The position numbers were made by a program, and so were the translations under genes. Source: Burkholderia sp. GAS332 (GTDB lineage: Bacteria; Pseudomonadota; Gammaproteobacteria; Burkholderiales; Burkholderiaceae). Taken from it: 64,000 bases of DNA. The stretch spans positions 2,046,001 to 2,110,000 of the forward strand of contig FSRV01000001.1 in assembly GCA_900142905.1 (NCBI GenBank). The letters are read 5' to 3'. Positions 42,850 through 52,041 of the stretch are shown here, piece by piece. Numbering within the stretch: position 1 is the first letter of the stretch; each line of letters starts with the position of its first letter. The notes beneath the pieces are model-generated. The model worked only from the letters and a program-made list of their open reading frames with translations. It was not told the origin of the DNA and made no database searches.

Positions 42850-44604
42850 ATGAAAATTCGAAAAAGGCTGGCGGCGCTGCCGCTCACAGCCCTGGTATCG
42901 CTCGCGTCGAACGCGCAGCATGCGCCGACGCCAGCCGATGAAGCCGCCGCGGCACGGGCCAATGCCGAGCAGAACCAGCAACTCCAGCAGCAGCGCGACG
43001 CACAGCAGCGTGACGCAACCGTGCGGGCACCCGCCGTGCGTTCAACCCCTCCCACATTCGAGGGCTATCCGCTGCTGCCGGTCGAGACACCATGCTTTCG
43101 CATCGGCAGGTTCGCGCTCGATGTCCCGACGACACTGCCCGATGCCGTACGCAGCAAGGGAGCGTCGGCCCTATCACTGGACCCGTTCGCCTTCGCGCGC
43201 GAATGGCTCGATCACTATAGAGGCCAGTGCGTCGGCAAGTCCGGCATCGACACGCTGACCAAGGGGTTGCAGCAGGCGATCCTAACCCGTGGATACGTGA
43301 CCACGCGCGTGCTCGTCCCGCAGCAGGACCTGTCCAGCGGCACGCTGGCCTTTGCGCTCGTTCCTGGCGTCGTGCACCAGCTCCGCTTTGCCGACCCCGA
43401 GACGCGCGGCACCCTGAAATCCGCTTTCCCAACCCGAGATGGCGACCTGCTGGACCTGCGCGACCTTGAGCAGGGGCTGGAGCAGATGAAGCGTGTCGCA
43501 TCGCAGGACGTGGACATGAAGATCGAGCCGACCGATACACCGGGTGAAAGCGATGTCGTGGTGACCGTGAAGCGTTCGAAGCCGTGGAGCTTCGTCGCGT
43601 CCGTCGATAACTCGGGCACGGACGCGACCGGCAAGTGGCAGGGCAACGTGAGCCTCGGCATTGACAATCCGCTGGGACTCAACGACATATTCACAGTCGG
43701 CGCAAATCAGGACCTGTCGTTCGGTAACAAGTCGCTCGGCTCGCACGGCTTTAACGGCTCGTACTCGCTTCCGTGGGGTTACTGGACGGCCACGCTGTCC
43801 GGCAACACGAACACGTACTACCAGAACATTGCGGGCGTGAACCAGACGTTCGTGTCCAGCGGTAACTCGCAGACAGCCGCACTGAGGCTGGCGCGTGTAC
43901 TAAGCCGCAGCCAGAGCGACGTATTCGGCGTGGAGTTCCAGCTATCGAAGCGCTTCGGTGAGAGCTTCATTGACGACACCGACATTCCGCAGCAGCGGCG
44001 CAACAACACGTTCATCGAAGCGGGCCTGACCGACCGGCACTACTTCGGCGCGTCCCAGTTCGACGGCACGCTTGCGTACCGCCAGGGCATCGGCGGCCTT
44101 GGCGCGACGCCTGATCCCTATCCGGTCGGGCCGACCTACCGTTACCACATAGCGGTGCTGGATGCGAACCTGTCGGTGCCGTTCGTCGTCGCGCAACACG
44201 GCTTCCGCTACGTGGCGACCGTTCACGCGCAGTTCACCAACGACACGCTGTTCTATCTGGACGACCTCACCATCGGGAGCCGCTACACAGTGCGTGGCTT
44301 CGACGGCGAAACGATGCTGGCGGCAGAGAAAGGTTTCTACTGGCGTAACGAGCTGCAATGGCCCATCGGTCAGACCGGACAGGCGCTGTATGCAGGGATC
44401 GACTACGGCCGTGTGTTCGGACCGAACACGGCGTTTCTGGCCGGAACACAACTGGCTGGCGCGGTGATCGGCATCCGCGGCGGCCTGCCTTCGCGCTTCA
44501 TGGCATTCTCGTATGACCTGTTTGTCGGGACGCCGGTCTACAAACCCAGCGGTTTCCCGACTTCGCGTGTGACGGTGGGAGCGCAGGTAACGGCGCAGTT
44601 CTAG
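42850..44604 (+). CDS. cdiB: CdiB/BcpB: two-partner-secretion outer-membrane transporter
   Basis: A 584-residue Omp85/TpsB transporter that exports CdiA. It has a signal peptide (MKIRKRLAALPLTALVSLAS), an N-terminal helix rich in Gln (NAEQNQQLQQQRDAQQRDAT), two POTRA domains (about 60-235; GYVTTRVLVPQQDLSSGTLA), and a 16-strand barrel including the conserved YTVRGFDGE loop-6 motif and a terminal aromatic (VTVGAQVTAQF). It lies downstream of cdiA-cdiI and the orphan modules, the Burkholderia A-I-(O)-B order, unlike the BAI order of enterobacteria. Intact. Confidence 0.93.
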   Translation: MKIRKRLAALPLTALVSLASNAQHAPTPADEAAAARANAEQNQQLQQQRDAQQRDATVRAPAVRSTPPTFEGYPLLPVETPCFRIGRFALDVPTTLPDAVRSKGASALSLDPFAFAREWLDHYRGQCVGKSGIDTLTKGLQQAILTRGYVTTRVLVPQQDLSSGTLAFALVPGVVHQLRFADPETRGTLKSAFPTRDGDLLDLRDLEQGLEQMKRVASQDVDMKIEPTDTPGESDVVVTVKRSKPWSFVASVDNSGTDATGKWQGNVSLGIDNPLGLNDIFTVGANQDLSFGNKSLGSHGFNGSYSLPWGYWTATLSGNTNTYYQNIAGVNQTFVSSGNSQTAALRLARVLSRSQSDVFGVEFQLSKRFGESFIDDTDIPQQRRNNTFIEAGLTDRHYFGASQFDGTLAYRQGIGGLGATPDPYPVGPTYRYHIAVLDANLSVPFVVAQHGFRYVATVHAQFTNDTLFYLDDLTIGSRYTVRGFDGETMLAAEKGFYWRNELQWPIGQTGQALYAGIDYGRVFGPNTAFLAGTQLAGAVIGIRGGLPSRFMAFSYDLFVGTPVYKPSGFPTSRVTVGAQVTAQF

Positions 44605-44822
44605 TGTGCCGTGGGGGAATGCGAGGGACATCGCCCACTCGGCGAGCACCGCAGCATCGACAACTCACCTGTTTAGACTTTAGACAAATCACTTGTCTTG
44701 TTGATCGGCGTTAAGGGTCGCCGTTAACCACCGCAATCGGGTTACACAGGCCAGGCTATTTGATGGTCGTCGTCGACCGGACGAAATGGGCCGGATTGAT
44801 CAGCTCTCCACTACTACCGACC

Positions 44823-46061
44823 TCATGCACTGAACCGGCTGGCACGAAACGGGTGCGGGTCCACCAATAGGGATTCTCCGGTAATCATCTCGGCAACCAG
44901 GCGTCCGGTGACGGCGCCCAGCGTAAATCCGTGATGGGCGTGGCCGAATGCGAACCAGAGATCTTTGTGACGGGGTGCGGGTCCGATGATCGGCATCATG
45001 TCGGAGGTGCAGGGACGTGCGCCCATCCATGGTTCGCCGTCGATACGCGCCGCAAGAGGGAACAGCGTGCGCGCAATGGGTTCAACGGCGTTGAGTTGGA
45101 TTGGCGTTCGGGGCGCATCGCGATGCGCCAGCTCGGCGCCTGTGGTCAGCCTGATTCCTCGGCTCATCGGGGCGATCAGGTAGCCATGCTCGATGTCGAG
45201 CACCGGATGGTTCAGGCGTGCTTCCGGTTGCGCCGCATAGTGCATGTGATAGCCACGTTTGACGGCCAGCGGCAAGCGATAACCCAGCTGCGAGGTAACC
45301 TGTTCTGACCACGGCCCCATCGCCACGACGACGGAGCTGGCTTCAATCACGCCCTCATGGGTAGATACCGCCCACTTGTCCTTGAGCGTGGTGCCGTCGC
45401 CAATAAAAAAGCGGCCGCCTAGTTGCTCAAAATACCTTGCATAGGCGGTCACCAGCGCATTCGGATCGCTCACCGAATCGGATGCGACATAGCGGAGCCC
45501 ACCCAGCAGCGAGGTGTCCAGATCCGGTTCGGTCTGGCGCAAGCGCGTGGCGTCGAGTGAATCGAACTCGACGCCGAATTCACGATGCCACCGCTCGGCA
45601 AGCCCCGTTTCCTCGTCCTGTTTGGCTGCCGTTCTAAACACCTTCATCCAGCCGATCGGACGCAGTAACGAACTCGCGCCGGCTTCTTGCGCAAGCGCCC
45701 GGTGCTCGGTCACGCAGTGTTCGATCAGCGTGGCGTAGGAGCGGGCGATAGCCGCATGACGGCTCGGGTGCGAATTGCGCCAGTACTGCCACAGGAAAGG
45801 CGCAAGCTTGAGCACCGCCTCCGGGTGGTACCGGACATCGGTCGACTCGTTGCGTGCGTAGCGCAGGAGCTTCTGCAATCCGCGCGGAAACGCGTACGGA
45901 TAGACGCCTTCGCGCTGAATCAGTCCCGCGTTGCCGAATGACGTCTCGTTGCCTGGCTGCCTGAGGTCCACCAGGGCAACCGATCGACCGCGTTTTTGCA
46001 GGTGCGCGGCCACCGACACACCCACTATGCCGGCGCCGAGGACGATGGTATCGAACTTCAT
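44823..46061 (-). CDS. D-amino-acid dehydrogenase-like FAD oxidoreductase (DadA family)
   Basis: A 412-residue DAO-family flavoprotein: IVLGAGIVGVSVAAHLQKRG FAD motif at residue 6, ETSFGNAGLIQREGVYPYAF typical of DadA-like proteins, and the C-terminal WFAFGHAHHGFTLGAVTGRL contact. It would oxidise D-amino acids to 2-oxo acids plus ammonia, passing electrons to the membrane. It is 91 bp downstream of the MFS gene and presumably in one minus-strand operon with it. The surrounding D-peptidase and D-Ser/D-Thr genes fit this role. Hydroxyproline-type D-epimer oxidation is the main alternative. Confidence 0.85.
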   Translation of the reverse strand: MKFDTIVLGAGIVGVSVAAHLQKRGRSVALVDLRQPGNETSFGNAGLIQREGVYPYAFPRGLQKLLRYARNESTDVRYHPEAVLKLAPFLWQYWRNSHPSRHAAIARSYATLIEHCVTEHRALAQEAGASSLLRPIGWMKVFRTAAKQDEETGLAERWHREFGVEFDSLDATRLRQTEPDLDTSLLGGLRYVASDSVSDPNALVTAYARYFEQLGGRFFIGDGTTLKDKWAVSTHEGVIEASSVVVAMGPWSEQVTSQLGYRLPLAVKRGYHMHYAAQPEARLNHPVLDIEHGYLIAPMSRGIRLTTGAELAHRDAPRTPIQLNAVEPIARTLFPLAARIDGEPWMGARPCTSDMMPIIGPAPRHKDLWFAFGHAHHGFTLGAVTGRLVAEMITGESLLVDPHPFRASRFSA

Positions 46062-46152
46062 CGGTCGTTCCTTATGACTCGTTTCACTTCAGCGCCCATG
46101 CGATTCAGTGTGTGTTGGTGATCGGCTTGCTTCCCGTACTGCCCGGGGTCGC

Positions 46153-47523
46153 TCAGAAGGTTTCGGCGCAAGAGTCGACCGGATTGTTGTCCGTCAAGCG
46201 CGGCTGGGTATAGACCCCGAACATCCAGATGGCGACGCAGGCAATCAGCAGGGGAACCAGAGGACCCACGAGGCCCAGCAGGGCAATGCGGTGATGGAGT
46301 TCGACCGTGGCCGGGGCGCCTGCGTGGTAGCCGATGAGCGACAGGAGGCCGCCCGAGACTACGCCGCCGAGTGACATGCCGAGCTTTTGCGCGGACATGA
46401 ACATGCCCAGGTAAAGGCCGAGAGACGGCCCGCCCTTGGCCGATTTCACGGTGTCGAGCACCGCGGCCGTCAAGGCCACGCCGGCTACCGAACAGATGAT
46501 GCCGTAGATCGCGCCGGCCACCATGACCACCGGTATCAAGCCGCTGGCAAGGCCGGCCCAGTAACCGATAAATGCGGCGACGGTAATGAGAAAGCCGATC
46601 CGTAGCGTTCCAGTGTCGCCAAGGCGGCGCAATACCGGAACAGCAAGCGGTAGACCGAGGAGGCCGCCAATCAGCACCGGTCCCGCGAGCAGGAACAGGT
46701 CCTCCGGGCGGCGTCCAAGCAGATATTGATTTTCATAGGCAATCAGGGAATTCAGACAGCCGCCTGCTGTGCCGAGCGCGATGATCACGATGATGAGCGC
46801 AAGAAACGCCCGGTTACGCAGGACAGCAACGATGCCGTCACGCAGCGACATTTCCGCGGCGGATTCTGACAATGCAGCGGGATGAACGGGGGCGTTACGA
46901 ACCGCGCTGTAAAACCAGGCGTACATGAACGCCATCGCCAGCGCCACCACCAGGGTCATGGTCAGGTAGCCCCGCTCGCCACCGCCGCCGAACCGGATCA
47001 GGACCGGTACGCAAACCACGAGCGTAATCGTAGTGAGGGCCGCGCCGAGATTCCCGACGGTAAGGAATTTGTTGCGCTGGAGCGAGTCCGTTGCCAGGTC
47101 ACCGGCCAGGGCGAGAAAAGTCACGCCGAAGACGGTATAGCAGGTCGCTTGCAGAATCTGCACCAGCACATAAAACGCGGCAAGCAGCGGCTTGGAGGTG
47201 ATCGCGGGGTGAAAGAAGGTGAGGGGCAGAAGCACCATCAGCGCGAGCCCACTCATGATACAGACGCGCAGACGGCCGCCCGCGCGCAACGCCAACTGGT
47301 CCGAATAACGTCCGATCGGCATGTCGACAAGGACGTCCCACAGCTTGGGGGCCGCCAGAACCATCCCGGCAAGCCATGGTTCGAGATGCACGTATTCCGT
47401 GAGGAAATACAGCAGCAGCATGGGAACCGGGGTAGCGGCGAGCGCGTTGGCGGATCCGCCCGCGCCATATCCGCCCAGGCGCATCAGACTGATACCGCGG
47501 CTGGAATTCGAAGTAGATGACAT
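46153..47523 (-). CDS. MFS transporter, GPH (glycoside-pentoside-hexuronide) cation-symporter type
   Basis: A 456-residue, 12-TM carrier. The ATG at 47523 is chosen (MSSTSNSSRGISLMRLGGYG, with AGGA upstream); an upstream in-frame start at 47604 would add an unlikely tail and overlap the promoter boxes. MVLAAPKLWDVLVDMPIGRYSD-like residues in TM2-loop-TM3 (segment near 47310-47370) are typical of the GPH family. GPH members carry sugars, but relatives occur with amino-acid/peptide clusters. The gene is divergent from D-aminopeptidase 1 across 376 bp, and in operon order precedes the DadA-like gene, so I infer transport of a D-amino acid or peptide fragment. Confidence 0.85.
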   Translation of the reverse strand: MSSTSNSSRGISLMRLGGYGAGGSANALAATPVPMLLLYFLTEYVHLEPWLAGMVLAAPKLWDVLVDMPIGRYSDQLALRAGGRLRVCIMSGLALMVLLPLTFFHPAITSKPLLAAFYVLVQILQATCYTVFGVTFLALAGDLATDSLQRNKFLTVGNLGAALTTITLVVCVPVLIRFGGGGERGYLTMTLVVALAMAFMYAWFYSAVRNAPVHPAALSESAAEMSLRDGIVAVLRNRAFLALIIVIIALGTAGGCLNSLIAYENQYLLGRRPEDLFLLAGPVLIGGLLGLPLAVPVLRRLGDTGTLRIGFLITVAAFIGYWAGLASGLIPVVMVAGAIYGIICSVAGVALTAAVLDTVKSAKGGPSLGLYLGMFMSAQKLGMSLGGVVSGGLLSLIGYHAGAPATVELHHRIALLGLVGPLVPLLIACVAIWMFGVYTQPRLTDNNPVDSCAETF

Positions 47524-47605
47524 GCCAATTCCTGTTAGGCATCCTGGGATGCAAGTGTCCCGGCCGGCCGATGTCGGCTCGGTGGTTTTCCTGCATAGTG
47601 CCAAA

Positions 47606-47633
47606 TAAGAAAAATATTTACAATATGGAAAAT
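47606..47633. promoter_or_regulatory. Paired GGAAAA-type motif upstream of the MFS gene
   Basis: TAAGAAAAAT at 47606-47615 and TATGGAAAAT at 47624-47633 are direct repeats 18 bp apart, 85-115 bp upstream of the MFS start. The same doubled motif occurs at 47815-47840 and 51899-51925. This copy is the least perfect. Possible operator of the XRE-cupin regulator (51159); unproven. Confidence 0.5.
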
Positions 47634-47814
47634 ACTTGTAGACGTTTCTCCGTTGTTGCCAGGTCGGCGATTAGTCCGGGCAGCAACTGGCTGGGAACCC
47701 ATCACTGATCGGGTGTTGCGCCTGGCGGGGCGGGGCTTGTGGGGCAATGCGATGGCCTTGCGAGTGTCGCAAGCCAGGTTGGCGGTACCTCGGCCGAGGC
47801 CGAATTTATCTTTT

Positions 47815-47840
47815 TTGGAAAAAATTGACTTATTGGAAAA
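47815..47840. promoter_or_regulatory. Paired TTGGAAAA motif at the D-aminopeptidase 1 promoter
   Basis: Two exact TTGGAAAA copies at 47815-47822 and 47833-47840, 18 bp apart (about two helical turns), flank the -35 and fill the spacer of the promoter at 47825-47854. A protein bound here would block RNA polymerase, so a repressor is inferred. Confidence 0.6.
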
Positions 47841-47854
47841 TTGATCAATATACT
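47825..47854 (+). promoter_or_regulatory. Sigma-70 promoter of D-aminopeptidase 1 - M81 operon
   Basis: TTGACT at 47825-47830 and TATACT at 47849-47854 with an 18-bp spacer, both one mismatch from consensus, in an AT-rich patch 46 bp before the ATG at 47900. One of the best-looking promoters in the window. Confidence 0.7.
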
Positions 47855-47899
47855 GCGTGCCATTGCGCCGGTGGGGTGTGATGACTACGGAGAAGATTG

Positions 47900-49564
47900 A
47901 TGGCTGACGTAGATCCAGATTCGCGAGTGCGTGGCCTCGACGACATCTTTGCGCGATTCAATCGCAGTGATGCGCCAGGTCTGGTGGTTGGCATTGCATA
48001 CCATGGCAAGCTGCTCTACCGGAGGGGCTTCGGGCTCGCGAGCGTGGAGCTGGCCGTGGCGAATACGCCGGGTACGCGTATGCGCATCGGCTCGACCAGC
48101 AAGCACTTCGCCTGCCTCGCGGCGCTGTTGCTCGCCGAAGACGGAAAGCTTGATGTCGATGCGAGCATTCGCGCCTATATCCCCGAGTTGCCGGTACTGG
48201 CTGGGGAACCGACGCTGCGCCAGCTCATGACACATACCGGCGGATACCGGTGCTACCTGGATCTGAGCGTGCTGGGCAACGTCGGCGCGATGATGGAAAA
48301 GGGCGAAGCGTTCAGGTATCAACTGCTGCAGCAGGACGTGAACTTTGCGCCTGGCGAGCGCATGGCGTATTGCAACGGCGGCTACCATCTACTGTCGATC
48401 GCTATCGCGCGCGCCAGCGGCATGGCGTTTGAAGCCTTCCTGAAGCGGCGTATTTTCGAACCGCTCGGCATGGTGGATACCGATTCCGTGCCGAGCGACC
48501 TCACCGTGGTGCCGGGCAGGGCCACGCCGCATGTCCCGCAGCCGGACGGCAGCTATCGTCGCGGTGTTTTGCCGCTGGAAGATCTGCTGGGCGAAGGCGC
48601 GATCGTCTCGACCGCGGCCGACATGCTCATATGGCTCGCGCACTTGCGCGGCACAAAGCGGATCGGCAGCGAGGCAAGCTGGGCGCAGATGCTGTCGCCT
48701 GCCCGTTACTCGAGCGGTGTGGTGGGCACGTATTGCCTTGGGCTGGAGCGGGAGAGATACCGGGGCGTCGAGGTGATCCACCATGCCGGGGCGGTGGACG
48801 GCGGCGCTTCGCAGATGATTACCGTGCCGGAGCACGAACTCGACATCATCGTGATCACGAACGGCGCCCCCGTCAGTCCGACCGAGCTTGCGTGGCAGGT
48901 GATCGACCGGCTGCTTGGCGATGACCTGCTGGAGACCGTGCCGCCACGCGTCAAAACGGCCGGGCTGGAACGGCTCATCGGGCGCTACTGGTCGCAAGAC
49001 ACGCGAACGCTTGTCGAAATACTCGACGATGAAGGTGATCTTGGTTTCAATCTGCTCAACTCGATAGCGTTGCCGGTGGTCGCCGACCAGAACCGGTATT
49101 GCGTGACGTTTCCCGGCATGGGGCCGCTCTCCTTTCGCCATGTTTGTCCTGTGCCGGCGTCGCTCGAGAGCGATGTGCCGGTCATGGCGTTGTCCAATTG
49201 CGGGCACGTCGATCGGCTTGTGCGCCTGCCGGATGTTGCGCCGCCTGTCACGGAATTCGCCAGCGGGCTAACCGGGGAATACGTATCGAATGACCTTGCG
49301 GCGCGCGGAACAATCAGCTTCGACGGCAGCATGGTCACCTTGGCTGTCAGGGGCACGCGTAGCGGTTGGAGCAGCGAACTGAAGGTGATATCGCGAGACG
49401 TTGCTGCAACCTCCGTTAAGCCCGGGGAGTTGAGCGTGCCCTCGGTGCTGGTCGTCGAGCGCGACGACGCGGGGCGGCTCCGAGGCTTCCGCTTGAGTAC
49501 CACCCGCTCGATGAATCTGCACTTTGTACGGATTGACGACAACGCGACTCAGGAGCGCGAATAA
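47900..49564 (+). CDS. D-aminopeptidase-like serine hydrolase 1 (beta-lactamase fold)
   Basis: A 554-residue penicillin-recognising hydrolase of the D-aminopeptidase (DAP) type: an N-terminal beta-lactamase-like catalytic domain (about 1-330) and two C-terminal beta-barrel regions. Catalytic residues are S65-T-S-K68 (SxxK), Y157-C-N159 and H295-A-G297, lining up with Ser62, Lys65, Tyr153 and His287 of the Ochrobactrum enzyme. It would release N-terminal D-amino acids from peptides, likely in the cytoplasm as no signal peptide is present. GGAG 7 bp upstream supports the ATG at 47900. Its stop overlaps the M81 gene by 1 nt. It is clearly less similar to the two later paralogues than they are to each other. 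Confidence 0.87.
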   Translation: MADVDPDSRVRGLDDIFARFNRSDAPGLVVGIAYHGKLLYRRGFGLASVELAVANTPGTRMRIGSTSKHFACLAALLLAEDGKLDVDASIRAYIPELPVLAGEPTLRQLMTHTGGYRCYLDLSVLGNVGAMMEKGEAFRYQLLQQDVNFAPGERMAYCNGGYHLLSIAIARASGMAFEAFLKRRIFEPLGMVDTDSVPSDLTVVPGRATPHVPQPDGSYRRGVLPLEDLLGEGAIVSTAADMLIWLAHLRGTKRIGSEASWAQMLSPARYSSGVVGTYCLGLERERYRGVEVIHHAGAVDGGASQMITVPEHELDIIVITNGAPVSPTELAWQVIDRLLGDDLLETVPPRVKTAGLERLIGRYWSQDTRTLVEILDDEGDLGFNLLNSIALPVVADQNRYCVTFPGMGPLSFRHVCPVPASLESDVPVMALSNCGHVDRLVRLPDVAPPVTEFASGLTGEYVSNDLAARGTISFDGSMVTLAVRGTRSGWSSELKVISRDVAATSVKPGELSVPSVLVVERDDAGRLRGFRLSTTRSMNLHFVRIDDNATQERE

Positions 49565-51024
49565 TGAAAATTTTCACCACAACGCTGATCACCGAGACGA
49601 ATACCTTCGCGCCGAGTCCGACCGGACTGGGTGGCTACGCTTCATTCGGGATCTATCACGGTGATGCCAGCAAGGTGGCGCCGGACGGGCTCGGGGTGGG
49701 AATCGCCGAATTGCGCAAGCTTGCGGCCGCGCAGGGTCACGAAATAGTCGAAAGCCTGTCGACAATGGCGCAACCGGCAGGCCGTACCGTGCAGCAGGTG
49801 TACGAGAGTTTTCGCGAGGAAATTCTCGCGGATCTGCGAGCGGCGCTTCCCGTCGACGCTGTGGTGCTGATATTGCACGGCGCAATGATCGCAGAACACT
49901 GTGACGATTGCGAAGGAGAGCTGATCGAGGCCGTTCGCGCACTGGTCGGCGACGAGGTGCCAATCGGCGTGGAGCTCGATTTGCATTGCCACTTTACCGA
50001 GCAGATGCAGCGCAACGCAAACGTCATCATTTGCTACAAGGAATATCCCCATACAGACATTATCGAACGCCTGCGCGAGGTGTTTGCGTTGACCGTGGCG
50101 ACTGCGGAAGGGCGCGTACGTCCGGTGACCGCGGTCCACGATTGCCGCATGGTCGGTAAATGGCATACCACCACCGAACCCATGGCTGGGTTCGTCAAGC
50201 ACATGCAGTCACTGGAGGGACGCGACGGCGTCTTGTCCGTGTCGTTCGGCCACGGGTTTCCGTGGGGCGATGTGGCGGAGACGGGCGCCAGGATCTGGGT
50301 GGTCACCGACAACGATGAAGCCCAGGCTCAGCGTATCGCTGCGCAACTGGGCCAGATGTTATGGGACATGCGTGAGGCGGCGCGCCCGGCGGGATTGTCG
50401 ATTGACGACGCATTGGATCGCGCGCTGGCCGGCGGCGGTGGACCCGTCGTGCTGGCCGATGTCGCTGACAATCCTGGTGGCGGTGCGCCATGCGACAGCA
50501 CGTTCATTTTGCAGCGGCTTGTCGAACGTGGTATCCGCGACGTGGCGCTCGGCTGCGTGTACGACATGGGCGCGGTCCAGGTCTGCAGGGAAGCGGGTGT
50601 CGGCACGCGGCTCACCCTGCGGATCGGCGGCAAGCTGGGGGTGAGTTCCGGCGCGCCGCTGGATCTGACGGTCACGGTGCGCGCGCTTGCGGACGAACAT
50701 CATCAAAGCATGGGCGGCATGCAACGCCCGCTCGGTTCTGCGGCGTGGGTGTCGACGGACGACAACGTCGACATCGTCTTGATGACGGTGCGAGAACAAA
50801 CCATTGCGCCGACTGCCTTTACCGGACTCGGCATTGATCTCGCGAGCAAGCGCATTGTCGTGGTCAAATCCGCGCAGCATTTCCATGCGGAATTCGCGCC
50901 GATCGCGCGAGAAGTGCTCTACGTGTCGGCGCCGGGGGCGCTGACACCTGATTTTGCCAATATCCCGTACCGCGTTCGCAGTCCCAACTACTGGCCGCGA
51001 GTTGAGAACCCATTTGAGGCGTAA
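49564..51024 (+). CDS. M81-family (MlrC-like) metallopeptidase 1
   Basis: A 486-residue member of the M81 family, typified by MlrC, the zinc enzyme that degrades linearised microcystin. Conserved pieces are TTLITETNTFAPSPTG (a metal-ligand Glu region), ILHGAMIAEHCDDCEGELIE, VELDLHCHFTEQM and YKEYPHTDIIER (metal His candidates), and DVADNPGGGAPCDSTFIL. ATG overlaps the preceding stop (TAATG), so D-aminopeptidase 1 and this protein are coupled. It would hydrolyse amide bonds in unusual, D-residue-containing peptides. The real substrate is unknown; most M81 proteins are uncharacterised. Confidence 0.88.
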   Translation: MKIFTTTLITETNTFAPSPTGLGGYASFGIYHGDASKVAPDGLGVGIAELRKLAAAQGHEIVESLSTMAQPAGRTVQQVYESFREEILADLRAALPVDAVVLILHGAMIAEHCDDCEGELIEAVRALVGDEVPIGVELDLHCHFTEQMQRNANVIICYKEYPHTDIIERLREVFALTVATAEGRVRPVTAVHDCRMVGKWHTTTEPMAGFVKHMQSLEGRDGVLSVSFGHGFPWGDVAETGARIWVVTDNDEAQAQRIAAQLGQMLWDMREAARPAGLSIDDALDRALAGGGGPVVLADVADNPGGGAPCDSTFILQRLVERGIRDVALGCVYDMGAVQVCREAGVGTRLTLRIGGKLGVSSGAPLDLTVTVRALADEHHQSMGGMQRPLGSAAWVSTDDNVDIVLMTVREQTIAPTAFTGLGIDLASKRIVVVKSAQHFHAEFAPIAREVLYVSAPGALTPDFANIPYRVRSPNYWPRVENPFEA

Positions 51025-51158
51025 TTGGGAGAACACGCGAGAGCACAACGTCACGCAGGCCGGGCATGCGCCCGGCTGAGCCAGGTCGCTGATCCGGCGT
51101 TGATGATCACAGTATCGGGCGGCACGATGGACCTTCTGCTAGCGCAGAGAACCCCGGC

Positions 51159-51839
51159 TCATTCCTGCTTCTGAACCTGATCGATGACGCGCTGTTCCTG
51201 ATCCGGGTCCGTGCACACAGACAGAAGGCGGCACGGACCTTCAGATGCGGCAAGGAACGCGTGTCCCATGCTGCTATCGAAATAGACCGACTCACCTTGC
51301 TTGAGCCGCACCGGCGCATAGAAGTCCGTGTGGAACTCGACTTCGCCTTCCAGGATGTAGATGAATTCCTCGCCGGAATGCCTGATCAGGCCGCCGAATT
51401 CGTCGGTGAATTCCTGAATGGAGCGGGCTCGCACGTCGACAATCAGCGGGACCAATTGCTTGTTCAGCAACTCCACCGCAAGGAACGTCTCCACATAGGG
51501 GCCCGTCCGCACGGCCACGCCCTCACCTTGCCGCTGGATGATGCGTCTGCCTGGCACCGACGGGGCTGCCTCGCTGCCCGGGCTCTCGCCGAGAAGCCCA
51601 AGCAACTCCGACATGTTGACGCCCAAGCCGGCGCTCACAAGCGAGAGCTTCTCGTAGGACAGAGACGCCCGTCCCATCTCGAGCTTCGAGATGGTTGAGA
51701 TGGCAAGCCCGGTTCGTTGGCTGACTTCCTGCAATGTCAGCCCAAGTTTGTTGCGCAGTGCGCGAATGGCCTGGCCGGGCTTGCTCGGCCCGGACTGATC
51801 GTGGGTAGCAAGATTTTTCCGCATAGGTGTTTTCCGCAT
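51159..51839 (-). CDS. XRE-family regulator with C-terminal cupin sensor
   Basis: A 226-residue regulator: helix-turn-helix at about 24-80 (LGLTLQEVSQRTGLAISTIS) and a cupin_2 domain at about 145-215 (FGGLIRHSGEEFIYILEGEV, GESVYFDSSMGHAFLAA) that would bind a small-molecule ligand or metal. The ATG at 51839 is used; an in-frame TTG at 51857 and ATG at 51824 are options, none with a good ribosome site. It is divergent from tonB and convergent with the first M81 gene. It is the only regulator inside the D-peptide cluster and so the best candidate to read the GGAAAA pairs at 47606, 47815 and 51899. XRE-cupin proteins commonly control amino-acid or amine catabolism (PuuR type). Confidence 0.87.
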   Translation of the reverse strand: MRKTPMRKNLATHDQSGPSKPGQAIRALRNKLGLTLQEVSQRTGLAISTISKLEMGRASLSYEKLSLVSAGLGVNMSELLGLLGESPGSEAAPSVPGRRIIQRQGEGVAVRTGPYVETFLAVELLNKQLVPLIVDVRARSIQEFTDEFGGLIRHSGEEFIYILEGEVEFHTDFYAPVRLKQGESVYFDSSMGHAFLAASEGPCRLLSVCTDPDQEQRVIDQVQKQE

Positions 51840-51898
51840 AAGCGACCAGTATGCCAAAAATTTTCATTACACGACCATTACGCTTTAAATTATTCATA

Positions 51899-51925
51899 AT
51901 GGAAAAAAGTGTTCTATTTGGAAAA
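51899..51925. promoter_or_regulatory. Paired GGAAAA motif between the XRE-cupin gene and tonB
   Basis: ATGGAAAA at 51899-51906 and TTGGAAAA at 51918-51925, 19 bp apart, in the divergent gap. The second copy is followed by TTG and then, 6 bp on, TAATGT, matching the layout TTGGAAAATTG-N5-TATACT at 47833-47854. It may serve the tonB promoter and autoregulate the XRE-cupin gene. Confidence 0.55.
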
Positions 51926-52041
51926 TTGTTGGTGTAATGTGTGGGTCATGCAGCGATAACGCTCTGGCTGCGATGTGGACCGATATGAGAAATGACACCT
52001 GAGGAGCGCCAACAGGGCGCGGGTGCCTGGAGGAGAGACAA

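Noticed and set aside
44682..44698. AGACAA-N5-TTGTCT inverted repeat as an operator or terminator
   Set aside because: It lies between the 3' ends of two convergent genes, where no promoter is needed, and the 6-bp stem is too short for a convincing terminator.
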